A stretch of DNA of 46,620 nucleotides from CAIMZW01 sp037135095 (GTDB lineage: Bacteria; Actinomycetota; Actinomycetes; Nanopelagicales; Nanopelagicaceae), in contig JBAXKZ010000008.1 of the NCBI GenBank assembly GCA_037135095.1, forward strand, positions 1 to 46,620, read 5' to 3'. How positions within the stretch are numbered: position 1 is the first letter of the stretch; every line of letters begins with the position of its first letter. Below are positions 7,688 to 17,070 of the stretch, piece by piece. Position numbers and translations under genes: made by a program. The notes beneath the pieces are model-generated. The model was not told the DNA's origin, did not search any database, and was given only the letters and a program-made list of their open reading frames with translations.

Positions 7688-9417
7688 TAAGAAGCTGTGA
7701 CGACCGAAATAATTTGTGACACGGCTTCAGCTAGAAGAACTTCACTCTTTTCGCCAGTTCGACGATTGCGAAGTTCAACCTTGCCTTCGGCCAAGGCCTT
7801 GCCGACGATGACAATAAATGGAATACCGATTAATTCGGCATCCTTGAATTTCACTCCGGGGCTAGCATCGCGACGATCATCGATCATGACCCGCATGCCT
7901 TGCGCTTCCAACTCAGTTGCCAATTTTTCGGCGGTATCGAATGGGAGATCATCCTTGCCGGTGGCGACAATGTGAAGGTCGGCGGGTGAAACTTCGCGTG
8001 GCCAACACAACCCGAGTTCATCATGAGTTTGTTCGGCGATCGCGGCTACTGCGCGGGAAACACCAATTCCGTAGGAGCCCATCGTCACGACCTGAGACTT
8101 ACCATCTTTGTCGAGCACCGTTAGATCTAGCGCTTGAGCATACTTGCGGCCAAGTTGAAAGATGTGGCCGATCTCGATGGCACGATCGATGATGACTGGG
8201 GTTGAACAGTTTGGACAGATATCGCCTGCTCGAACTTCGGCAGCTTCGACAAACTTTTCAACTTTGAAATCGCGACCATGGGTTACAAATCGAACGTGCT
8301 TATCTTTTTCATTCGCACCAGTTACCCAATGTGAACCAAGCACGATTCTGGGATCGGCGAAGACTCTGATACCTAATCTTTCGGCATCTTGAGGTCCGAC
8401 ATAGCCCTTTACCAATCCTGGGTGCTTTGCGAAGTCGGCATCTTCGAAGAGGCGTAGATCTTGAACACCTGGCAAATTGGCCTGCAAGCGCTTTAGATCA
8501 ACTTCGCGATCACCTGGAACCAAGATGGAGATCGCTTCGCCATCGGCTATCAAGAGCACATTCTTCAAAGTATCGCCGGCAACAAAGTCGCCTTCGAATT
8601 TGCCATTGAGTAAATCGACTAAGGAATCGATAGTCGGCGTATTTGGGGAATCAAAAACTTCCATCGCTGGCGGGGTGGCTCCCTCATAAGCTGCAACTTT
8701 TGTAACCATCGCCTCTACGTTGGCTGCGTAGCCACATTTTTCACAGAGAACATAAGTATCTTCGCCAGTAGCGCAAGGCGCCAAGAACTCTTCCGACTTT
8801 GAGCCGCCCATGGCTCCGGCCATGGCAGCAACGATGTTGTATTTCATGTGAAGGCGATCAAAGGTTTTTACATATGCGCTGCGATGCCTTTGGTAAGAAA
8901 CTTCAAGACCCGCATCATCTAAATCAAAAGAGTAAGAATCCTTCATCACGAATTCGCGGCCGCGAATAATTCCGCTGCGTGGCCTGGTCTCGTCGCGAAA
9001 CTTCGTTTGAATCTGGTAGATCGAAAGTGGCAGATCTTTATAAGAGGAGTACTCCCCCTTGACCATCAAGGTAAACATTTCCTCGTGAGTTGGACCGAGC
9101 AGGTAATCATTACCCCGGCGATCCTTCAAACGAAATAGATCAGGTCCGTATTCGGTCCAGCGATTGGTCGCCTCGTATGGTTCGCGCGGCAATAGCGAAG
9201 GGAAGTGAACTTCTTGGAACCCGGCCTCATCCATCTCTTCCCGGATGATTCGCTCGATATTTCGAAGGGTCAGGTAACCCAGTGGCAGCCAAGAGTAAAC
9301 ACCAGCGGCAATTCGGCGGACGTAACCGGCTCGTACTAATAGGCGGTGGCTGGCAACTTCGGCATCGGCTGGATCATCCCGAAGGGTGCGCAGCAAGAGA
9401 GTAGACATTCGCAACAT
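7687..9417 (-). CDS. proS: Prolyl-tRNA synthetase (bacterial type, with editing domain)
   Basis: ProS charges tRNA-Pro with proline. The 576-residue length matches the bacterial ProRS with an inserted YbaK-like editing domain (about residues 225-390). Class II motifs are present: motif 2 FRDETRPRSGIIRGREF and motif 3 GSYGIGVSRAVAAIAEQ. The segment GPTHEEMFTLMVK and a C-terminal anticodon-binding domain complete it. ATG at 9417 lies 6 nt after a TAGGGT box, which suggests a leaderless transcript; a second in-frame ATG is three codons further in. It starts the run proS-permease-rimP-nusA. Confidence 0.97.
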   Translation of the reverse strand: MLRMSTLLLRTLRDDPADAEVASHRLLVRAGYVRRIAAGVYSWLPLGYLTLRNIERIIREEMDEAGFQEVHFPSLLPREPYEATNRWTEYGPDLFRLKDRRGNDYLLGPTHEEMFTLMVKGEYSSYKDLPLSIYQIQTKFRDETRPRSGIIRGREFVMKDSYSFDLDDAGLEVSYQRHRSAYVKTFDRLHMKYNIVAAMAGAMGGSKSEEFLAPCATGEDTYVLCEKCGYAANVEAMVTKVAAYEGATPPAMEVFDSPNTPTIDSLVDLLNGKFEGDFVAGDTLKNVLLIADGEAISILVPGDREVDLKRLQANLPGVQDLRLFEDADFAKHPGLVKGYVGPQDAERLGIRVFADPRIVLGSHWVTGANEKDKHVRFVTHGRDFKVEKFVEAAEVRAGDICPNCSTPVIIDRAIEIGHIFQLGRKYAQALDLTVLDKDGKSQVVTMGSYGIGVSRAVAAIAEQTHDELGLCWPREVSPADLHIVATGKDDLPFDTAEKLATELEAQGMRVMIDDRRDASPGVKFKDAELIGIPFIVIVGKALAEGKVELRNRRTGEKSEVLLAEAVSQIISVVTAS

Positions 9418-9423
9418 GCGAGA

Positions 9424-9429
9424 ACCCTA
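9424..9429 (-). promoter_or_regulatory. Candidate -10 box of a leaderless proS transcript
   Basis: TAGGGT (minus strand) matches the actinobacterial TAnnnT -10 pattern and ends exactly 6 nt before the proS ATG. A start of transcription at or next to the A of ATG is therefore expected. No convincing -35 box at 16-18 nt spacing was seen. Confidence 0.5.
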
Positions 9430-9457
9430 CCTAAAAGCAGTGCGGACTCTGTCAGAA

Positions 9458-10609
9458 TTACTTGACGTTGACAGTTGGAGCGCCAGATTCGACGCCGGCT
9501 AGCTCCATCTCCTCCGCTAAGCGCATCGCTTCTTCGATCAAAGTTTCAACGATCATATCTTCGGGCACCGTCTTTATGACTTCGCCCTTTACAAAGATCT
9601 GGCCCTTGCCATTTCCGCTAGCAACACCAAGGTCAGCCTCGCGCGCTTCGCCCGGGCCATTTACTACGCAACCCATGACAGCGACTCGAAGTGGAACGGT
9701 CATTCCTTCCAAGCCCGCTTGGACTTTCTCGGCCAAGGTATAGACATCAACTTGGGCGCGGCCACATGAGGGGCAAGAGACGATTTCAAGTTTACGTTGG
9801 CGCAGGTTAAGTGATTCCAAAATCGAGATGCCAACCTTTACCTCTTCAACCGGCGGTGCCGAAAGTGAAACTCGAATCGTGTCGCCGATTCCTTCGGCCA
9901 GCAAAATTCCAAAGGCCGTTGCCGACTTAATAGTTCCTTGGAAGAAAGGTCCAGCTTCGGTTACCCCAAGGTGCAGCGGATACTCGCAGCGCTGAGACAA
10001 GAGTCGATAGGCCGAGACCATGGTGACTGGATCATGGTGCTTGACGGAAATTTTGATATCGGTAAAGCCGTGCTCTTCGAAGAGTGAGGCTTCCCAGAGC
10101 GCGGACTCGACCAGAGCTTCTGGTGTTGCCTTGCCATATTTTGCCAGCAGTCGTGGGTCGAGGGAGCCGGCGTTGACGCCGATTCGAATTGGAATGCCGG
10201 CATCTCCGGCAGCCTTAGCAACCTCTTTAACCTTGTCATCAAACTGTTTGATATTTCCTGGGTTGACGCGAACCGCTGCGCAACCAGCATCAATCGCGGC
10301 AAAGATATATTTTGGTTGAAAGTGAATATCAGCAATTACTGGAATCTGTGACTTCTTGGCAATTTGCGCCAAAGCGTCGGCGTCGTCTTGACTGGGGACG
10401 GCTACCCGAACAATCTGACAACCGGAGGCAGTTAATTCTGCAATCTGCTGCAACGTGGCATTTACATCCGAAGTCAAAGTTGTGCACATCGACTGCACTG
10501 AAACTGGAGCATCACCACCAACCAAGACGCTGCCAACTTTTAGTTGCTTAGTCTTGCGGCGAGGCGCCAATACGGGCGGCGGGGTGGCTGGCATTCCGAG
10601 GTTGATCAT
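9458..10609 (-). CDS. ispG: 4-hydroxy-3-methylbut-2-enyl diphosphate synthase
   Basis: IspG (GcpE) performs the penultimate step of the MEP isoprenoid pathway, reducing methylerythritol cyclodiphosphate to HMBPP with a [4Fe-4S] cluster. The 383-residue protein has the N-terminal TIM barrel (VSVQSMCTTLTSDV, VIADIHFQPKYIF, VRVNPGN). The cluster domain has Cys279, Cys282 and Cys314 in VSCPSCGRAQ and MGCVVNGPGEA. It lies 14 bp after rseP. The MEP gene dxr, which often sits beside rseP in actinobacteria, is not in this window. Confidence 0.96.
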   Translation of the reverse strand: MINLGMPATPPPVLAPRRKTKQLKVGSVLVGGDAPVSVQSMCTTLTSDVNATLQQIAELTASGCQIVRVAVPSQDDADALAQIAKKSQIPVIADIHFQPKYIFAAIDAGCAAVRVNPGNIKQFDDKVKEVAKAAGDAGIPIRIGVNAGSLDPRLLAKYGKATPEALVESALWEASLFEEHGFTDIKISVKHHDPVTMVSAYRLLSQRCEYPLHLGVTEAGPFFQGTIKSATAFGILLAEGIGDTIRVSLSAPPVEEVKVGISILESLNLRQRKLEIVSCPSCGRAQVDVYTLAEKVQAGLEGMTVPLRVAVMGCVVNGPGEAREADLGVASGNGKGQIFVKGEVIKTVPEDMIVETLIEEAMRLAEEMELAGVESGAPTVNVK

Positions 10610-10623
10610 GTGCTTATTCTGCC

Positions 10624-11808
10624 CTAAACATTGAGATGAATTGGATTGAAAATATCGGCCCCCAAAAGCAGCAGTGATAGGGCGGCCAAAAATACGAAGA
10701 CCACGATGGTGACTGGAGTCAATCTTTCAATATCTATTGGAGCCGGAATCTCTCGGTTGAAGCGGCGAGCCCGCCAGCGGCGAACCCCGTCAGCAGCGGC
10801 CAGCGCCATATGACCGCCGTCTAGCGGCAGGATTGGAAGAAGATTGAAGATTCCCACGAAGATATTCAGGCTCGAGATGATCAACATAAAAGTTGCCAAA
10901 CGTTCCCGAAGCGTTAACTTCTTGTCGCTGGCAGTCTGAGCCGAAACCCTGGCTACGCCAACGACACCTACCAAGCTCGTGGCATCACGCTTTTGTCCCA
11001 TAAAGGTCTGGCGAAAAAGCGCCGGGATCTTTGAAGGCAGTGAAACCAGAGAACTAACGCTGCTGGTGAATAACTCTTTGGAAAGTTTACCAGCGCTAGC
11101 CGCAGCTGTAATCGGATTCTGGGTCTGCACACCTAATTTGTTCACCAACCCAATGACGCCAACTTTCTTTCCGGCGCGCAATACCGAGTTAGGGATAACT
11201 TTGAATTCGAGCATTTGGCTACCGCGCTGATCAACAATGGTGATCTGCTTGCTTGGTGAATTTCTAATCTCAACTACAACCTTTGACCAATCGGCTGCAG
11301 GTACACCATTAATCGAAATAATGCGGTCGCCCGGTTTCAAGCCAACTAACTTTGCTGGTGATGGGGCATCACTTGCGGTACAGCTTGCAGCAGTCGTTAG
11401 ACAAGGAACAACTTCGGCGATCACAGGAGTGACAACCGTGGTGCCAACTGCAAAGAACAAAAAGAAAATAATTAGGAAACCTAAGATGAAATGCATAAAC
11501 GATCCAGCGCCCAGAACAACCAGACGTTTACTTGCGGATGCCTTCACGAAAGCGCGCGGCGCATCTGCTTCGGAGAGTTCTTCACGGGCTGACATACCAA
11601 CGATGCGACAGTAGCCACCAGCTGGAATTGCCTTAACTCCGAACTCGGTTTCACCTCTCGTGAAGGACCAAAGGCGCTTGCCAAAGCCTAAAAAGAACTC
11701 GGTAACTTTCATTCCAAAGCGCTTAGCCGTCAGGTAATGGCCAGCTTCGTGAACCATTATCGAGAAAAGCAGCGCGACGATAAAGGCAATTACGCCGAGA
11801 AAACTCAT
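10624..11808 (-). CDS. rseP: Membrane site-2 protease (M50 family, RseP-like)
   Basis: This intramembrane zinc metalloprotease cleaves anti-sigma factors or remnant signal peptides. The 394-residue protein has the HExxH zinc motif H20-E-A-G-H24 in the first membrane helix. A further membrane helix lies near residues 100-125. A PDZ domain with LKPGDRIISINGVPAADW follows, and the C-terminal metal-ligand motif NLLPILPLDGGH is present. ATG 11808 is preceded by AGGAG at 5 nt spacing. It is divergent from gabT, with 90 bp between the two starts. In actinobacteria it is often called Rip1/RseP; the substrate cannot be told here. Confidence 0.94.
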   Translation of the reverse strand: MSFLGVIAFIVALLFSIMVHEAGHYLTAKRFGMKVTEFFLGFGKRLWSFTRGETEFGVKAIPAGGYCRIVGMSAREELSEADAPRAFVKASASKRLVVLGAGSFMHFILGFLIIFFLFFAVGTTVVTPVIAEVVPCLTTAASCTASDAPSPAKLVGLKPGDRIISINGVPAADWSKVVVEIRNSPSKQITIVDQRGSQMLEFKVIPNSVLRAGKKVGVIGLVNKLGVQTQNPITAAASAGKLSKELFTSSVSSLVSLPSKIPALFRQTFMGQKRDATSLVGVVGVARVSAQTASDKKLTLRERLATFMLIISSLNIFVGIFNLLPILPLDGGHMALAAADGVRRWRARRFNREIPAPIDIERLTPVTIVVFVFLAALSLLLLGADIFNPIHLNV

Positions 11809-11886
11809 GCCTGCTCCTGTGACCCAATACTCATTGACCTATCTTCTCCTATTAACCTTAGAAATTTCGCAATATTCATCCTCGGT

Positions 11887-11892
11887 TATAGT
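11887..11892 (+). promoter_or_regulatory. Candidate -10 box of a leaderless gabT transcript
   Basis: TATAGT (plus strand) ends 6 nt before the preferred gabT ATG at 11899, and no Shine-Dalgarno is visible there. Both facts fit a leaderless mRNA. A clear -35 hexamer is lacking. Confidence 0.5.
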
Positions 11893-11898
11893 TATCCC

Positions 11899-13242
11899 AT
11901 GACCTCAGGACCACACATTCCGCAAGAACGCCGTTTAGTTACCGCAATTCCAGGACCAAAATCCCAAGAATTGTTGGCTCGCCGCAGTGAGGCAACATCT
12001 GCCTCGCTTGGCATGGCTATCCCAGTCTTTGTCTCCCAAGCCGGCGGCGGTGTCATCATCGATGTCGATGGAAACTCAATCATCGACATGGCAGCTGGAA
12101 TCGCTACTGTAAACGTCGGCAATAGCGCCGATCGCGTTGTTGCAAATGTCTTGAAACAGGTCCAATCATTTACACACACTTGTTTCACCGTAGCGCCATA
12201 CAGCGGCTACGTTGAAGTATGTGAAGCCCTAAACCGGTTAACACCAGGTACCTTTAAAAAGAAGTCCCTGCTCGTTAACTCAGGTGCCGAAGCAATTGAG
12301 AACGCGGTAAAGATTGCACGTGCCTTCACCAAGCGTCAGGCGATTGTTGTTTTCGAACATGCCTACCACGGTCGAACCAACCTAACCATGGCAATGACGG
12401 CAAAAAATATTCCTTACAAAGAGGGCTTCGGTCCCTTCGCCCCTGAGGTCTACCGCATGCCAATGGCCTACCCATTCCGCTGGCTGGGTGATGCTTCCAA
12501 GATCACTGAAGAGGCGCTGGATTTAGTAACCCACAAAATTGAGAAAGAGATCGGCGCACACAATGTTGCGGCGATCGTTATCGAACCTATCCAAGGCGAA
12601 GGCGGCTTTGTTGTCCCTTCGAAGGGTTTCCTTCCTGGACTCGCAGCATTTGCTAAAGCAAATGGCATTCTCTTCATTGCCGATGAAGTCCAAACTGGCT
12701 TTGCGCGTACTGGCGATTTCTTTGCTTGCAATGAAGAAGGCGTTGAACCTGACATCATGGTCACGGCCAAGGGAATCGGTGGTGGACTTCCACTAGGCGC
12801 AATCACCGGTCGTGCTGAAGTCATGGATGCCGCAGTTTCAAGCGGTGTTGGTGGCACATTTGGTGGTAATCCTGTCGCCTGTGCAGCGGCGCTCGGAGCC
12901 ATCGCAACCATCGAAGAAGATAATTTGGTAGCCCGAGCTCGCCATATGGGAACCATCATTTCCAAGGCGCTCGAAGCCATGAAATCCAAGTATGCGATTG
13001 TGGGCGATGTTCGTGGTCGCGGTGCAATGCAAGCCATTGAATTGGTAATGCCAGGAACCACAGAGCCAAACTCAAAGGCCATGATGGATGCCGTTAAGTA
13101 CTGCCAGCAAAAAGGGGTCTTGCTTTTAACCGCTGGTACCTACAGCAACGTGATTCGATTGTTGCCACCGTTGGTAATGCCTGATGCACTTCTGGAAGAG
13201 GCGCTAGCTATTCTCGATGAGGCAATTGCTGCTTCGAACTAA
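11899..13242 (+). CDS. gabT: 4-aminobutyrate aminotransferase
   Basis: GabT is a PLP enzyme that transfers the amino group of GABA to 2-oxoglutarate, giving succinate semialdehyde. The 447-residue protein is a class III aminotransferase. It has NSGAEAIENAVKIAR (126-140), HAYHGRT, the aspartate of DEVQTGFARTG (Asp262), and PLP lysine Lys291 in VTAKGIGGGLPLG. The frame is open back to 11737, but the extra residues overlap rseP and are not family-like. ATG 11899 gives the normal actinobacterial N-terminus (MTSGPHIPQERRLVTAIPGP). It converges on the ureohydrolase gene, overlapping it by 4 bp. With the aldehyde dehydrogenase it would complete polyamine-to-GABA breakdown. A broader activity on putrescine is possible but unproven. 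Confidence 0.92.
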   Translation: MTSGPHIPQERRLVTAIPGPKSQELLARRSEATSASLGMAIPVFVSQAGGGVIIDVDGNSIIDMAAGIATVNVGNSADRVVANVLKQVQSFTHTCFTVAPYSGYVEVCEALNRLTPGTFKKKSLLVNSGAEAIENAVKIARAFTKRQAIVVFEHAYHGRTNLTMAMTAKNIPYKEGFGPFAPEVYRMPMAYPFRWLGDASKITEEALDLVTHKIEKEIGAHNVAAIVIEPIQGEGGFVVPSKGFLPGLAAFAKANGILFIADEVQTGFARTGDFFACNEEGVEPDIMVTAKGIGGGLPLGAITGRAEVMDAAVSSGVGGTFGGNPVACAAALGAIATIEEDNLVARARHMGTIISKALEAMKSKYAIVGDVRGRGAMQAIELVMPGTTEPNSKAMMDAVKYCQQKGVLLLTAGTYSNVIRLLPPLVMPDALLEEALAILDEAIAASN

Positions 13243-14237
13243 CGATCTAAGAGATTACGGGTGGGAGAATAACTCCCACCCTTTTTTCTTACTGTAATAG
13301 CGCTAAGCGCTTCAAGAATCACTCGGTTAGCCAAGATTGCTGTGATATCGGCGCTGTCATAGGCCGGAGCAACTTCAACTACATCGATCCCAACAATTGG
13401 AAGCTCTAGGCAAATTCGACGAACCGCTTCTAATAGTTCACGGCTGGTCATTCCGCCGGGTTCTGGCGTTCCAGTTCCTGGTGCCATGCCTGGATCAACC
13501 ACATCGATATCTACTGACAAAAAGACGCCATCGCAGCCATCGGTAAGTGTTGCGAATGACTCATCCAAAACTTCCCTCATGCCCCGATGATGAATTTCGG
13601 TCATCTCGTATGAACGCATTCCTTGATCGCGCATCCATTTTAAGGTGGCATCATCGGGCCAGTAACCACGCAAACCAAGTTGCAAGAAGCGATCACCTCG
13701 GACCGCCCCACTTTCGATTAATCGACGCATCGGCGTTCCGTGTCCAACCAATGCCCCAAATTGGGATTCACCGGTATCAGCATGAGCATCAAAGTGAATC
13801 ATCGAGATCTTGCCCATCCCTCGGTGATGTGCAATTCCGGCAACATCTGCTGAAGCAATCGAGTGATCGCCACCTAGAATTACTGGAATGGCGCCAGCTC
13901 TGGAAATCAATTCTGTTGCTTCCTCAAGCACGAGGAGCGACGCTGTTAAATCCCCACCTGGCATGAGCAAGTCGCCAGCATCGAAAATCTTTAGCTCTTT
14001 GAGGGCATCCACCCGAAGTGAGAGATGTGGGCGTTCGCCATCGTGCGGCAAATAGTCGCCACCTCGAATAGCTTGTGGTCCAAATTTGGCACCGGAACGA
14101 TGAGAGGTGCCGCTATCAATTGGGGCGCCCACGATAATTACATCGGCGCCGGCATAACTTTCAGCAACTGCAAGGTCGCAGCGCGGAATTCCCAAAAAGG
14201 TGAAGTCCGGACCATACATATTTCCCAAGTTTGCCAT
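13239..14237 (-). CDS. speB: Ureohydrolase: agmatinase or guanidinobutyrase
   Basis: The arginase-fold family uses two manganese ions to release urea from agmatine, guanidinobutyrate or related compounds. In this 332-residue protein the metal ligands are visible: His125 (GGDHS), Asp150, His152 and Asp154 (FDAHADTG), Asp243 and Asp245 (SVDIDVVDPG). These are followed by MAPGTGTPEPGG. Its place beside a polyamine transporter, an aminobutyraldehyde dehydrogenase and gabT fits either agmatine to putrescine, or guanidinobutyrate to GABA. Sequence alone does not decide. It lies 9 bp after potC, so it is probably the last gene of that operon. Its 3' codons contain the gabT terminator, and its stop overlaps that of gabT. 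Confidence 0.88.
   Translation of the reverse strand: MANLGNMYGPDFTFLGIPRCDLAVAESYAGADVIIVGAPIDSGTSHRSGAKFGPQAIRGGDYLPHDGERPHLSLRVDALKELKIFDAGDLLMPGGDLTASLLVLEEATELISRAGAIPVILGGDHSIASADVAGIAHHRGMGKISMIHFDAHADTGESQFGALVGHGTPMRRLIESGAVRGDRFLQLGLRGYWPDDATLKWMRDQGMRSYEMTEIHHRGMREVLDESFATLTDGCDGVFLSVDIDVVDPGMAPGTGTPEPGGMTSRELLEAVRRICLELPIVGIDVVEVAPAYDSADITAILANRVILEALSAITVRKKGGSYSPTRNLLDR
13259..13287 (+). terminator. Intrinsic terminator of gabT, inside the speB coding end
   Basis: A perfect 9-bp stem (GGGTGGGAG / CTCCCACCC) with a 5-nt AATAA loop is followed by six T residues on the plus strand, 16 bp after the gabT stop. It lies wholly inside the minus-strand speB reading frame, where it encodes part of the tail KKGGSYSPTRN. 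On the minus strand no T-run follows, so it should act only on gabT. Confidence 0.88.
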
Positions 14238-14246
14238 AAGCCAAAC

Positions 14247-15041
14247 TTAACTGACTTTGCGCCGCCGTTGTACTACCTGACCCAAAAGTACGACGATTAA
14301 AGCGATAAAGAACATGGCAGAACCGATCACATTTGCCTGCGCTGGAAGGCCGCGCTCAGCCGAGATATAAACGAACTTTGGAAAGGTATTTACATTGCCA
14401 GAGTTGAAGTTGGTGATGATGAAGTCATCGAACGAGAGGCTAAAGGCCAACAGGGCAGCTCCAGCAATTCCCGGTGCTAGCAACGGAAAGGTAATGCGAC
14501 GAAAGGTTTCGCGTTCATCGGCATAGAGATCCATCGCCGCTTGTTCCAGTCTGGGATCCAAACTGGCGATGCGAGCTTTAACGGTGACGACGACAAATGA
14601 GATACAGAACATCACGTGGGCTATCACAATAGTCACGAAGCCAGGATTAAAGCCAAAGTTCAAGAACATTGTGAGAAGCGATGCGCCCAGGACTAATTCT
14701 GGCGTGGCCATTGGCAAGAAGATCAACAAATTAACAAGGGAGCGACCTTTGAAGGCGTAGCGCCCAAGGGCGAAAGCAATCATAGTTCCGAGGACCGTGG
14801 CGATACCCGTGGAGATCAACCCGATCTTGATCGAATTACCCAGTGCATTACATACATCGGGAGCGCCACAGGGATTCTTCCAGTTGTTAAAGGTAAAGCC
14901 GCGCCAGACTAAGTTGCTCTTGCTGGAGTTATTGAAAGAGAAAGCAAAGGTATAGAGAACTGGAATGAAAAGATAAGTAAACCCGAGCACTGCGTAAATT
15001 CTGATTAGATTGCGAGAGAACCAGCGACGGGCTTTTCTCAT
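14247..15041 (-). CDS. potC: Polyamine ABC transporter permease PotC
   Basis: PotC is one of two inner-membrane subunits of the spermidine/putrescine importer. The 264-residue protein has six membrane segments. It has the binding-protein-dependent EAA loop around residues 165-185 (EQAAMDLYADERETFRRITFPLLAPGI), which contacts the ATPase. It overlaps potB by 4 bp and is 9 bp before speB. Order D-A-B-C is encoded in one direction. Other substrates of this Pot/Ttp subfamily cannot be excluded, but the degradative neighbours favour polyamines. Confidence 0.9.
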   Translation of the reverse strand: MRKARRWFSRNLIRIYAVLGFTYLFIPVLYTFAFSFNNSSKSNLVWRGFTFNNWKNPCGAPDVCNALGNSIKIGLISTGIATVLGTMIAFALGRYAFKGRSLVNLLIFLPMATPELVLGASLLTMFLNFGFNPGFVTIVIAHVMFCISFVVVTVKARIASLDPRLEQAAMDLYADERETFRRITFPLLAPGIAGAALLAFSLSFDDFIITNFNSGNVNTFPKFVYISAERGLPAQANVIGSAMFFIALIVVLLGQVVQRRRKVS

Positions 15042-15925
15042 ACCAGTTCCTCTGTTCCCGACTTTCGGATATACAAAGTAACCATGATTAAAATTGCCAC
15101 CATCAAAGTGAAGGAGAGCGCTGCGGCGGTCGGATAGTCCACGATCTGCAGATACCGGGCATTAATTACGTTACCGATCATCTTGGTTTGAGGATTACCC
15201 AGAATTTCAGCATTTACATAATCACCTGCGGCTGGAATAAAAGTCAGCAAGGTTCCGGCTACAACACCAGGCATCGAAAGCGGCAAGGTAACTTTGCGAA
15301 AGGTTGTGAAAGCGTTGGCATAAAGATCGCCGGAGGCTTCCATAGTTCTGGGATCGATTCGCTCTAAGCTGGAATAGAGTGGCAAGGTCATGAAGGGTAA
15401 GAAGTTATAAGTTAATCCGGCAACCACTGCAAAGGCGCTGGCAGTTAAATGAGATTGCGGGCTGATGATGTGCAACCAAGTTAGAAACTTGAACCCAATT
15501 CCTTGACCACCCAGAATCTGCTTCCAGGCGATGGTCCGAAGAATAAAAGAGGTAAAGAACGGTGCGACAACCAATACCAAAAGGACGTTCTTCCATCGGC
15601 CAGATCTAAACGCGATCGCATAGGCAAGTGGGTAGGCAATTATTAGAGCCGTGATCGTTGCAATGCTGGCGTATTCAAAAGAGCGAAAGAATTGACCGCG
15701 CGAATTTACGATCGCATCCCAATAATTTGCAAAGCGATAGGTCTGATCAAATTCTCCTATCCCCAGTCCAGGGGTCTTGGTGGAAGTACTCACCAAGGTC
15801 AAGATCGGCATCAAGAAGAAAAAGAAGAGCCAAACCAAACCAGGAAGCAAGAGCAGATAAGGTAGAAAAGATCGTTTCTTTTCGCTCTCATCTGACTTGT
15901 GAGAAACCGCCGAAAGAAATGCCAC
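15038..15925 (-). CDS. potB: Polyamine ABC transporter permease PotB
   Basis: PotB pairs with PotC to form the membrane channel of the polyamine importer. The 295-residue protein has a basic and acidic N-terminus (SHKSDESEKKR), then a first helix (LLLLPGLVWLFFFFLMPI) and further membrane segments. The EAA loop reads MEASGDLYANAFTTFRKVTLPLSMPGV. It begins 2 bp after the potA stop and ends in a 4-bp overlap with potC, so the set is tightly coupled. Confidence 0.92.
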   Translation of the reverse strand: MAFLSAVSHKSDESEKKRSFLPYLLLLPGLVWLFFFFLMPILTLVSTSTKTPGLGIGEFDQTYRFANYWDAIVNSRGQFFRSFEYASIATITALIIAYPLAYAIAFRSGRWKNVLLVLVVAPFFTSFILRTIAWKQILGGQGIGFKFLTWLHIISPQSHLTASAFAVVAGLTYNFLPFMTLPLYSSLERIDPRTMEASGDLYANAFTTFRKVTLPLSMPGVVAGTLLTFIPAAGDYVNAEILGNPQTKMIGNVINARYLQIVDYPTAAALSFTLMVAILIMVTLYIRKSGTEELV

Positions 15926-15927
15926 GG

Positions 15928-17070
15928 TTATTCTTCTTCGTCGTTGTGGAGCTCAGAGCCAGCGTTGGCATCTTCGCTACCATCGAGCCCAAAGGTGAAA
16001 ATTGGTTCCCATGAAAGCGTGATGCGATCGCCCTTATCTAGCGGCGGAACACCATCGTCGTTCTGTTCAAAGACCATGAGTTCTTGACCCCATGGCATTA
16101 ACACTTGGTATTGGGTACTTACGCCGATGTAGGAAACATCTTCGATGATGCCACCAGTTAGAACGTTGCCGGAGGCGGATGAAGTTTCTGGAGAGATTCT
16201 CAGCTTCTCGGGTCGAATACCAACCAAGATCGAGGAATCGCGAGCGGAAGATCGCGCCCGTGGAACTGCCACTCGTTGACCAAAGAGATTAACTACTAGC
16301 GAATCAGAACCATTTGACTCGATCGAGCCCTTGATCAAATTTGATTGACCCAAGAAGTTTGCAACAAAGGCGGTCTTGGGATTGTCGTAAAGATCTGCCG
16401 GTGATCCCATTTGCTCGATTCGGCCTTCGTTCATAACGGCGATGGTGTCGGCCATTGTCATGGCCTCTTCTTGATCGTGAGTTACATGGACAAAGGTCAA
16501 GCCAATTTCAGTCTGGATCCATTTAAGCTCGATCTGCATTTGACGACGTAACTTTAGATCCAAGGCACCTAGTGGTTCATCAAGGAGAAGCAGGGCAGGC
16601 CGGTTAACGATTGCCCGAGCAACGGCGATACGTTGTTGTTGGCCACCAGAAAGTTGAAGCGGTTTACGTTGCGCCAAATGGGGCAGCTCAACTAGATCCA
16701 AGACCTTATCAACCTGCTCTTTGACATCTTTGATGCCGCGACGGCGTAGCCCAAAAGCCACGTTTTCGAAGATCGAAAGATGCGGAAAGAGCGCATAGTT
16801 CTGGAAAACCGTATTCACCGGACGCTTGTAAGGGCGCATATGAGTGATATCGGTATTGCCAATAAAAATTGAACCCGCTGTCGGCTCTTCCAGCCCGGCA
16901 ATCATTCGAAGCGTGGTGGTTTTACCGCAACCTGATGGCCCGAGCAGAGCGAAGAAGGATCCTTCGGGAATAGTCAGCGTTAAATCATCGACCGCAGTGA
17001 AATCGGCAAAAGATTTAGTTAAGTTGGAGAGTTTTATATCTCCATGCGCGGAGGTAGAAGCGTCAACCAC
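15928..17070 (-). CDS. potA: Polyamine ABC transporter ATP-binding protein PotA
   Basis: PotA powers the importer by ATP hydrolysis. The 380-residue protein has Walker A GPSGCGKT (44-51), Q-loop VFQNYALFPH, signature LSGGQQQR (140-147), Walker B ALLLLDEPLGALD and the H-loop VTHDQEEAM. The C-terminal TOBE-type regulatory domain (about 290-375) is typical of Pot/Mal/Ugp ATPases. The start is GTG at 17068-17070 and shares one base with the potD stop (TAGTG). The acidic tail is unusual but not diagnostic. Confidence 0.94.
   Translation of the reverse strand: MVDASTSAHGDIKLSNLTKSFADFTAVDDLTLTIPEGSFFALLGPSGCGKTTTLRMIAGLEEPTAGSIFIGNTDITHMRPYKRPVNTVFQNYALFPHLSIFENVAFGLRRRGIKDVKEQVDKVLDLVELPHLAQRKPLQLSGGQQQRIAVARAIVNRPALLLLDEPLGALDLKLRRQMQIELKWIQTEIGLTFVHVTHDQEEAMTMADTIAVMNEGRIEQMGSPADLYDNPKTAFVANFLGQSNLIKGSIESNGSDSLVVNLFGQRVAVPRARSSARDSSILVGIRPEKLRISPETSSASGNVLTGGIIEDVSYIGVSTQYQVLMPWGQELMVFEQNDDGVPPLDKGDRITLSWEPIFTFGLDGSEDANAGSELHNDEEE

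Noticed and set aside
11737..11898. N-terminal extension of gabT from an upstream ATG
   Set aside because: The added residues overlap rseP on the other strand, do not look like the aminotransferase family, and the ATG at 11899 has a -10 box at leaderless spacing.
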